Assembly: GCA_025964295.1 (NCBI GenBank)
Contig: JAOPZD010000194.1
Span: 1-5,184, forward strand
From: Conexibacter sp.
GTDB lineage: Bacteria; Actinomycetota; Thermoleophilia; Solirubrobacterales; Solirubrobacteraceae
Length of the DNA: 5,184 nucleotides
Reading direction: 5' to 3'
This document shows positions 1-5,184 of the stretch, piece after piece. The translations under genes and the position numbers were made by a program. Within the stretch, counting starts at the first letter, position 1, and every line of letters starts with the position of its first letter. The notes under the pieces are model-generated. The model made no database searches. It saw only the letters and a program-made list of their open reading frames with translations, and was not told where the DNA came from.

Positions 1-120
1 GGCGCCGCCGGTCAGCGCGGCGGCGCCCGCGGCGACCGTCGCCAGCAGCCACGCCCGCCCGCGCCCGCGCGTGCTCGACCCGTTCTCCCGCCGCTGGACC
101 TGCATCGAGGAAACCCCCAT
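1..120 (-). CDS. N-terminal fragment of a putative exported protein (runs off left edge)
   Basis: Read on the minus strand, an ATG at 120-118 opens a frame that stays open to the window edge for 40 codons. The product begins MGVSSMQVQRRENGSS, continues with an Arg/Gly-rich stretch, then a hydrophobic run AWLLATVAAGAAALTGGA (about residues 23-40). That is a basic n-region followed by an h-region, typical of a signal peptide or an N-terminal membrane anchor. A second ATG at codon 6 (105-103) is an alternative start. The purine-rich GGGCGGGAG directly before the first ATG is a poor, too-close Shine-Dalgarno, so the start is not settled. The gene lies 127 bp downstream of the SGNH hydrolase gene on the same strand. 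With only the leader visible, no function can be assigned. Seen: frame and hydrophobic segment. Inferred: export. Confidence 0.6.
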   Translation of the reverse strand, partial: MGVSSMQVQRRENGSSTRGRGRAWLLATVAAGAAALTGGA

Positions 121-247
121 CTCCCGCCCCTGTGTCGAACCCCTGAAACGCCCTCGGCCCCTGCCGAGTGAACGACAGTGTTCCGAAACCGTGGCGCATC
201 CGCGCCGATCGACCACTTACCCGGGAGATGGGGGTCTGAGTCCTCGT
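121..247 (-). promoter_or_regulatory. Intergenic gap with two small GC hairpins
   Basis: This gap follows the stop codon of the SGNH hydrolase and precedes the partial exported-protein gene, both on the minus strand. It holds two perfect short inverted repeats: 193-197/202-206 (GGCGC, 4-nt loop) and 153-158/163-168 (CTCGGC, 4-nt loop). On the minus strand each is followed by only a short T-containing stretch (GGTTTCGG and GGCGTTTC), not a real T tract. They may be weak terminators, 3'-end stabilisers or 5'-leader structure of the next gene. I could not find a convincing -35/-10 pair for the partial gene, so readthrough from the SGNH gene is possible. Confidence 0.3.
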
Positions 248-1471
248 CTAGTTCAGCGTCATCCTCGGCTCACCGGCGGCCGTGAGGCCGGTGCCGGAGA
301 TCGAGCAGGTGCCGCCGCGCGGCGCGCCGGCGTTGTAGGCCTGGCGCACGCAGCTGCGCAGGGCGAGCTGGCCCCAGTAGTTGGGGTGCAGCGACTCCTG
401 GACCTGGAACGGCCCGAAGACCGTCGAGACCGTGCGGATCTGGTTGATCCACTCGCTCTTGTCGACGGCGCCGGCCTGCGTCCACGAGGTCAGGCCCTTC
501 TCCTCCAGCAGCCCGACCGTGTTCTCGCACAGGCGGTGGCCGTTGAAGGCCGACTGCAGCTCGAGCACCGTCACGTTGGACAGGCCGGTCTGCGCGGCGG
601 CGTTCTTGACCGCGTTGTTGATGGTGGGCAGCGCGGTGGCGTTGGCCCAGTTGGCGTCGTTGTTCCAGAAGCCGCAGCCGCCGGTGTTCTGGCGCGTGTA
701 GCCCGACTCGCCGTAGCGGAAGCCCGAGCCCGACGGGAGCGGCGACTCGTAGTCCTGCACGACGATCTTGTAGGCGCCGTCGGCGTAGCCGGCGTTGGCC
801 ATCGCCTGGCGGATGTTGAGGATGCCGCCCTTGATCGCGGCCGTCTGGGCGGCGATGTTGGCGGCGGTGAAGTTCGCCGTCACCGAGGAGTCGTCGTTGC
901 AGTAGTCCTTCCACCACGACGGCGACAGCAGCCAGTCCTGGACGCAGGACTGCACGACCGAGGCGAAGTTGAAGTTGTTGCCGCCGATCGACAGCGAGAT
1001 CATCTTCACGTTGTGGGCGGCGGCGAAGCCCTGCAGCGCCAGCGCCTGGCCCTGCTTGGTGCCGTTGGCGTAGAAGTCGAGGCCGGGCTTGAAGTCCGAG
1101 CCGTCCGACGTCGAGGTCTTCGCGCCCGAGCAGGCGAGGTTGATGCCGTTGACGCCGCCGCCGACGTAGACCTCGGCCGACTTGGAGCGATGGCAGCCCG
1201 GGATCTGCTCGGCGCTGTTGGAGGCGTTGTCGTAGTAGGCGGTCGAGCCCAGCGCGTCGATCCCGCTGGAGCTGTTGTTGGAGTTGCCGGCCCAGCGGCC
1301 GGCCTCACCCGAGATGTAGGAGTCGCCGACGCTGGCGACCCACGGGGTCCCGGACCCCGGACCATCGGCACGTGCCGCGCTGCCGTGCAGCATCAGCGCG
1401 CCGAGCACCGCGAGGGCGGCGAGCACCCCGAACCGGCGCGTGACCCCACGCGCCGTGAAGACGTACGACAT
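248..1471 (-). CDS. Secreted SGNH/GDSL-family hydrolase (esterase/lipase-like)
   Basis: This encodes a 407-residue exported serine hydrolase, expected to cleave ester bonds (lipid, acetyl or polysaccharide esters) outside the cytoplasm; the substrate cannot be read from sequence. Residues 1-35 form a signal peptide: TRRFGVL at 11-17 resembles a Tat motif but Sec export is equally possible, then a hydrophobic core and an ARA|D cleavage site. SGNH blocks are visible: block I GDSYISGE (49-56, nucleophile Ser51), block II NLACSGA (111-117, Gly116), block III IGGNN (162-166, Asn165), and block V ESLHPN (359-364, His362). CHRSKS at 93-98 lies between blocks I and II. The mature part has eight cysteines (93, 114, 176, 191, 266, 315, 374, 389), enough for four disulfides. 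The ATG at 1471 was chosen over the GTG eight codons upstream because AGGAGG lies at 1485-1480, 8 nt before it; the longer start would put that ribosome site inside the gene. The family call is firm, the substrate unknown. Confidence 0.93.
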   Translation of the reverse strand: MSYVFTARGVTRRFGVLAALAVLGALMLHGSAARADGPGSGTPWVASVGDSYISGEAGRWAGNSNNSSSGIDALGSTAYYDNASNSAEQIPGCHRSKSAEVYVGGGVNGINLACSGAKTSTSDGSDFKPGLDFYANGTKQGQALALQGFAAAHNVKMISLSIGGNNFNFASVVQSCVQDWLLSPSWWKDYCNDDSSVTANFTAANIAAQTAAIKGGILNIRQAMANAGYADGAYKIVVQDYESPLPSGSGFRYGESGYTRQNTGGCGFWNNDANWANATALPTINNAVKNAAAQTGLSNVTVLELQSAFNGHRLCENTVGLLEEKGLTSWTQAGAVDKSEWINQIRTVSTVFGPFQVQESLHPNYWGQLALRSCVRQAYNAGAPRGGTCSISGTGLTAAGEPRMTLN

Positions 1472-1479
1472 GTCTCTCT

Positions 1480-1485
1480 CCTCCT
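1480..1485 (-). promoter_or_regulatory. Strong ribosome binding site of the SGNH hydrolase
   Basis: On the minus strand, AGGAGG is followed by 8 nt (AGAGAGAC) and then the ATG at 1471. It is the best Shine-Dalgarno in the window and fixes the start of the hydrolase at 1471 rather than at the in-frame GTG at 1495. Confidence 0.85.
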
Positions 1486-1496
1486 GCTGACCCACG

Positions 1497-1517
1497 GGCG
1501 CAGCCGGATGCTGCGCC
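1497..1517 (-). promoter_or_regulatory. 8-bp stem-loop in the SGNH hydrolase leader
   Basis: GGCGCAGC (1497-1504) and GCTGCGCC (1510-1517) form a perfect 8-bp inverted repeat with a 5-nt loop. On the minus strand the stem ends 11 nt before the AGGAGG ribosome site, so in mRNA it would sit in the 5' leader just ahead of the Shine-Dalgarno. It could stabilise the leader or affect initiation. It has no T tract on either side, so it is not an intrinsic terminator. Confidence 0.45.
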
Positions 1518-1528
1518 GACCGAGAGCG

Positions 1529-1534
1529 AACCTA
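1529..1534 (-). promoter_or_regulatory. Candidate -10 box for the SGNH hydrolase
   Basis: On the minus strand TAGGTT fits the TAnnnT form common for actinobacterial housekeeping promoters, and lies about 57 nt before the ATG. The best -35-like element is TTGTCA (1561-1556 on the minus strand, 5/6 to TTGACA), but the 21-nt spacer is longer than the usual 17-18, so the pairing is doubtful. Confidence 0.35.
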
Positions 1535-1554
1535 ACCGGAGCGCCCGCTTCCGT

Positions 1555-1579
1555 GTGACAACTTCATGCCAGCTGTCAC
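1555..1579. promoter_or_regulatory. Inverted repeat between divergent promoters (possible operator)
   Basis: GTGACA at 1555-1560 and TGTCAC at 1574-1579 are exact inverse complements separated by 13 nt, a layout compatible with a dimeric regulator. The repeat lies between the candidate -10 boxes of the two divergent transcription units, overlapping where both -35 regions should be. No regulator gene is present in the window, and 6-bp arms can occur by chance, so this is a candidate only. Confidence 0.3.
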
Positions 1580-1592
1580 GATCCGACGCTGC

Positions 1593-1598
1593 TAGCCT
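1593..1598 (+). promoter_or_regulatory. Candidate -10 box for the helicase operon
   Basis: TAGCCT within GCTAGCCTCT matches TAnnnT. Transcription would begin near 1605 and leave a leader of about 118 nt before the helicase ATG. No -35 hexamer at 16-18 nt spacing is convincing; CTGTCA at 1573-1578 is TTGACA-like but only 14 nt away. Confidence 0.4.
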
Positions 1599-1604
1599 CT
1601 GTGG

Positions 1605-1722
1605 GGCGTACGACACCGATGTCGTCCGCGAGGCAGCTCGCTTGGGTCCCGCCAGGGTGCGGTTCGGGTCAGCAGTCTCCCCGAATCGTCCGCGGCCATC
1701 AGCGCCGCACTGGAGTTCCCCA
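1605..1722 (+). promoter_or_regulatory. Structured 5' leader of the DEAD-box helicase
   Basis: The stretch before the helicase start contains two clear stem-loops. Stem 1: ACGACA (1610-1615) with TGTCGT (1620-1625), perfect, CCGA loop. Stem 2: 1659-1668 with 1680-1689, ten pairs including two G-U, 11-nt loop, core TTCGGG/CCCGAA. A weaker 5-bp stem (1641-1645 with 1652-1656) may lie between them. Structured leaders are known for cold-shock and autoregulated DEAD-box helicase mRNAs in other bacteria; here the regulatory role is inference. I recognise no known riboswitch class. Confidence 0.4.
1712..1715 (+). promoter_or_regulatory. Ribosome binding site deciding the helicase start
   Basis: GGAG in TGGAGTTCCCCA lies 7 nt before the ATG at 1723. 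It supports the 414-residue product over the longer frame from 1555. Confidence 0.65.
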
Positions 1723-2967
<1,245 letters not shown>

Positions 2968-2970
2968 GGC

Positions 2971-2990
2971 GTCACCGGCACGACCGGTAC
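2971..2990 (+). promoter_or_regulatory. Small hairpin between helicase and S4 genes
   Basis: ACCGG (2974-2978) pairs with CCGGT (2984-2988) around a 5-nt loop; GT at 2971-2972 and AC at 2989-2990 extend it with one bulged C. There is no T tract, so full termination is unlikely; it may attenuate or protect the upstream message. Confidence 0.25.
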
Positions 2991-2993
2991 GCT
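2988..2993 (+). promoter_or_regulatory. Candidate -10 box for a leaderless S4 transcript
   Basis: TACGCT fits TAnnnT and ends 9 nt before the S4 gene ATG at 3003. A start of transcription at about 3000-3003 would give a leaderless or nearly leaderless mRNA, which would explain the lack of any Shine-Dalgarno here. No -35 element is evident. Leaderless genes are common in actinobacteria; the specific claim is inference. Confidence 0.25.
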
Positions 2994-3002
2994 GCGCGCC
3001 TG

Positions 3003-3227
3003 ATGGAGGCGCGCGACATCGAGATCCGGGGCGAGATGATCCGCCTCGGCCAGCTGCTCAAGCTCGCTGACGTGGTCGACGGGGGCGGGGAGGTCAAGGA
3101 CTTCCTCGCCGAGGTCGACGTGTACGTCAACGGCGAGCGGGAGGACCGGCGCGGCCGTCAGCTGCACGTCGGCGACGTGATCGTCGCCGGCGACGAGGAG
3201 CTGCGGCTCGTGGCGGCCGGCGCGTGA
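3003..3227 (+). CDS. Small S4-domain RNA-binding protein (YaaA/YbcJ-like)
   Basis: This 74-residue protein is essentially one S4 RNA-binding domain. EMIRLGQLLKLADVVDGGGE (11-30) gives the two helices with the conserved LGQxLKLA and GG turn, VDVYVNGERED (38-48) and RRGRQLHVGDVI (49-60) give the beta-hairpin with the typical VNG, RRG and GD positions. The pattern matches stand-alone S4 proteins of the YaaA/YbcJ type, which bind structured RNA, probably rRNA or tRNA; their precise role is poorly defined. The ATG at 3003 has no clear Shine-Dalgarno, but no other start codon lies between it and the helicase stop, and the next ATG (3036, codon 12) would cut off the first strand. The stop codon overlaps the start of the next gene by 4 bp, indicating translational coupling. 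Family call is firm; biological role is open. Confidence 0.9.
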   Translation: MEARDIEIRGEMIRLGQLLKLADVVDGGGEVKDFLAEVDVYVNGEREDRRGRQLHVGDVIVAGDEELRLVAAGA

Positions 3228-4921
3228 AGCGCGGCCAGGCGCTGATCCTGCTCTTCGCGGCGGCGGCCATCGCGCTGCTGTGGGTCATCGGAAGCGGCAG
3301 CGGGTCGTCGTCGGGCGACAAGCAGGCGTCGACGACGTCCACCGCGGTCGAGCCCGCGCCCGCCGGGTCGGTCGTCGTCACCTTCGCCTACTCGCCCGAG
3401 AAGGAGGCGCTGCTCGCCCCGCTGGTCAAGGCGTTCAACGCCTCCGGCGCGACGGCGGGCGGCAAGCCGGTCTTCGTGCGCGCCACGAGCGTCGCGTCGG
3501 GCGACAGCGAGCGCGCGATCGCCAAGGGCACCTCGAAGCCCGTGGCCTGGTCGCCGGCCTCGTCGCTGTGGGGCCGGCTGCTGAACTTCGAGGCCGACCG
3601 CGCCTACGTCGCGCCCGACAACCCGTCGCTGGTCCGCACGCCGCTGGTCATCGCGATGTGGGAGCCGATGGCCCGCGCGCTGGGCTGGCCCAAGAAGCCG
3701 CTCGGCTTCGCCGACGTGCTCAAGCTCGCGCGCTCGGGCGCCGGCTGGGGCGACTTCGGCCATCCGGAGTTCGGCGACTTCAAGCTCGTGCACACCAACC
3801 CGGACTTCTCGACGGCCGGCCTGTCGAGCGTCGTGGCCGAGTACTACTCGGCGACGGGCAAGAAGGAGGGGCTGGTCGAGGCCGACCTCCCGGCCGCCCG
3901 GGCCAAGGTGAAGGCCATCGAGTCCTCGATCGTCCACTACGGCGACACGACGCTGTTCATCGAGGACCAGCTCAAGAAGGAGGGCCCGGGCTACGCGTCG
4001 GCGGTGGCGCTGGAGGAGGCGACGCTCGTCGACTTCAACCTGCACCGCGGCGCGCGCGACAAGCTCGTGGCGATCTACCCCCGCGAGGGCACGTTCTACA
4101 GCGACGACCCCTACATCACGCTCGACGCGCCGTGGGTCAGCGCCGCCCAGAAGGAGGGCTCGACCGCGTTCGGGACGTTCCTGCGCTCGCGCCTGACGCC
4201 GGAGCTGGTGGCGAAGTACGGCTTCCGGCCCGGCGACCTGAAGGCCAGGCCGACGGCGCCGCTGGACGCCGCGCACGGGGTGGACCCCGCGCAGCCGCGG
4301 CGCGTGCTCGGCCTGCCCGAGCCGCGGGTGCTCGCCGCGCTGAAGACCGCGTGGCGCGAGGATCGCAAGCCGGGCAACGTGCTGCTCGTCCTCGACACGT
4401 CGGGGTCGATGGTCCAGGAGAGCCGGCTGGAGCGGGCCAAGCGGGGGCTCGAGGCGTTCCTGGCGCAGGTCGCGCCGCAGGACCGCGTCGGGCTGACCGC
4501 GTTCTCCGACGTCATCCGGCCGCTCGTGCCGCTGGGGTCGATGAAGGCCAACGGCGCGAAGCTGCGCGAGGTCGTGGCGGGCGTCAACGCCGACGGCGGG
4601 ACCCGGATCTACGACGTGACGGCCGCGGCCGTCCAGCAGGTGGCCCAGGTCGCCGACAAGAGCCGCATCAACGCCGTGGTCCTGCTGACCGACGGCGAGG
4701 ACACCGACAGCGACCGGACCGCCGCTGACGTCATCGGCGAGCTCGGCCGGCAGGGCGACTCGGCGCGGCGCGTGCGCGTCTTCACCATCGCCTACTCGTC
4801 GGGCGCCGCGGGCGCGGCGGACACGCTGGCGCGCATCGCGGCGGCGTCGGGCGGCAAGTCCTATGAGGGCTCGACGTCGGACATCGAGTCGGTCTACCGC
4901 TCGATCTCGAGCTTCTTCTAG
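3224..4921 (+). CDS. Membrane-anchored substrate-binding-protein-like / VWA domain fusion protein
   Basis: A 565-residue envelope protein. Residues 5-22 are a hydrophobic helix after an MKRG n-region: an uncleaved anchor or signal peptide. No Cys follows it, so it is not a lipoprotein. Residues 24-48 are a Gly/Ser/Thr/Pro-rich linker. About 49-340 resemble an extracellular solute-binding protein: VVVTFAYSPEKEALLAPLVKAF at the start, then KPVAWSPASSLW (105-116), TPLVIAMWEP (139-148), a GFADVLKLA segment (161-169), HTNPDFSTAGLSSVVAEYY (190-208) and a late PWVSAAQKEG segment. About 384-565 are a VWA domain: LLVLDTSGSM (387-396; MIDAS Asp391, Ser393, Ser395), GGTRIYD (458-464, Thr460) and LLTDGED (487-493, Asp490), so metal binding looks intact. 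Expected role: an extracytoplasmic sensor or adhesion/assembly platform that binds a ligand with one half and a protein partner with the other; this is inference. No ABC permease is adjacent, arguing against simple transport. The GTG start overlaps the S4 stop (GTGA). The next gene starts 3 bp after the stop. Confidence 0.88.
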   Translation: MKRGQALILLFAAAAIALLWVIGSGSGSSSGDKQASTTSTAVEPAPAGSVVVTFAYSPEKEALLAPLVKAFNASGATAGGKPVFVRATSVASGDSERAIAKGTSKPVAWSPASSLWGRLLNFEADRAYVAPDNPSLVRTPLVIAMWEPMARALGWPKKPLGFADVLKLARSGAGWGDFGHPEFGDFKLVHTNPDFSTAGLSSVVAEYYSATGKKEGLVEADLPAARAKVKAIESSIVHYGDTTLFIEDQLKKEGPGYASAVALEEATLVDFNLHRGARDKLVAIYPREGTFYSDDPYITLDAPWVSAAQKEGSTAFGTFLRSRLTPELVAKYGFRPGDLKARPTAPLDAAHGVDPAQPRRVLGLPEPRVLAALKTAWREDRKPGNVLLVLDTSGSMVQESRLERAKRGLEAFLAQVAPQDRVGLTAFSDVIRPLVPLGSMKANGAKLREVVAGVNADGGTRIYDVTAAAVQQVAQVADKSRINAVVLLTDGEDTDSDRTAADVIGELGRQGDSARRVRVFTIAYSSGAAGAADTLARIAAASGGKSYEGSTSDIESVYRSISSFF

Positions 4922-4924
4922 GCG

Positions 4925-5184
4925 ATGGCGCCGTCCGGACCCCAGCCGCCCGACCGGCCGCCGACGCGCGAGGAGCTCGCGGCGGCGCTGGCCGTCAACG
5001 CGGCGAGCAAGCCCTTCAACATCGCGCTGCTGCTCGTGACCTTCGGCGCGGGGGTGGCGGTCGGCGCGCCGGTGATCCTGGCGCTGCTGGTGGCCTTGGT
5101 GGTGTACTCGGCCGGCGCGGCGCGGACGATGTTCGACGGCGACGAGGCCGAGCGGGTGGCCGACGGACGCCGCGCGGACCGCCG
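4925..5184 (+). CDS. Small putative membrane protein, 3' end missing
   Basis: The ATG lies 3 bp after the VWA gene stop, and the frame is open for 86 codons to the window edge. The N-terminus is Pro-rich and hydrophilic (MAPSGPQPPDRPPTREEL), followed by an Ala-rich amphipathic stretch with NAASKPFN (25-32). Residues 33-64 are strongly hydrophobic with a GAPV turn near 47-50, most simply a two-helix hairpin, or one long helix. After that comes a charged stretch (MFDGDEAERVADGRRADR). I do not recognise the family. Tight spacing after the VWA gene indicates the same operon, and a membrane partner for that protein is a reasonable guess. There is no strong ribosome site, so translation may be coupled to the preceding stop. 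Confidence 0.7.
   Translation, partial: MAPSGPQPPDRPPTREELAAALAVNAASKPFNIALLLVTFGAGVAVGAPVILALLVALVVYSAGAARTMFDGDEAERVADGRRADR

Noticed and set aside
153..168. CTCGGC hairpin as an intrinsic terminator of the SGNH gene
   Set aside because: The stem is only 6 bp and is not followed by a T tract on the minus strand (GGCGTTTC), so I keep it only as a weak structural note.
71..1558. A 495-codon plus-strand open frame opposite the SGNH hydrolase
   Set aside because: Its translation is low-complexity Arg/Val/Ala/Gly/Asp-rich with no domain, as expected for the antisense of a high-GC gene; the opposite strand has a signal peptide, SGNH motifs and a strong ribosome site.
1555..1722. N-terminal extension of the helicase to a GTG at 1555
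   Set aside because: The extra 56 residues do not resemble a helicase N-terminus, the frame would span the candidate -10 box and two hairpins, and the ATG at 1723 has a properly spaced GGAG.
3224..3320. Lipoprotein lipobox in the VWA protein
   Set aside because: No cysteine follows the hydrophobic N-terminal helix; the sequence runs into a Gly/Ser linker, so anchoring by the helix or cleavage at a non-lipobox site is more likely.
3158..4276. A 372-codon minus-strand frame and a 482-codon plus-strand frame (3280-4728) over the VWA gene
   Set aside because: Both are Arg/Ala/Gly-rich frame shadows of the SBP-VWA coding sequence and show no start signal or domain.

Overview
This is a very GC-rich window (clearly around 70% by eye) with strong G/C third-position bias. 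It holds two minus-strand genes on the left and a plus-strand gene cluster on the right, separated by a divergent intergenic region of about 250 bp. The codon bias, the type of secreted SGNH hydrolase, the TAnnnT-like -10 boxes and the fused substrate-binding/VWA protein all suggest a high-GC actinobacterium. Solirubrobacterales/Thermoleophilia or a similar lineage is possible, but that placement is inference and nothing here fixes the taxon.

Left part (1-1471, minus strand): a secreted SGNH/GDSL-type hydrolase (248-1471) with a Sec- or Tat-like signal peptide, all the main SGNH blocks, eight cysteines in the mature part and an excellent Shine-Dalgarno. After 127 bp with two small GC hairpins comes the 5' end of a second minus-strand gene (1-120), which runs off the left edge. 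Its first 40 residues look like a signal peptide, so both minus-strand genes probably encode exported proteins.

Middle (1472-1722): a divergent control region. It contains a -10-like box for each direction, a 6-bp inverted repeat between them, an 8-bp stem-loop in the SGNH leader, and two to three stem-loops in a leader of about 120 nt ahead of the plus-strand genes.

Right part (1723-5184, plus strand): a DEAD-box RNA helicase (1723-2967), a 74-residue S4-type RNA-binding protein (3003-3227), a membrane-anchored protein fusing a periplasmic-binding-protein-like region to a VWA domain with an intact MIDAS (3224-4921), and the start of a small helical-hairpin membrane protein cut by the right edge (4925-5184). 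The gaps are 35 bp, a 4-bp overlap and 3 bp, so the last three genes are almost certainly cotranscribed and the S4/VWA pair is probably translationally coupled. The helicase and S4 protein act on RNA. The VWA protein and the last gene belong to the envelope. Whether these two halves work together is not shown by the sequence.

I see no tRNA, rRNA, CRISPR array, insertion sequence or clear prophage feature. Most of the window looks like ordinary chromosomal genes; the most interesting items are the SBP-VWA fusion operon and the structured divergent region.
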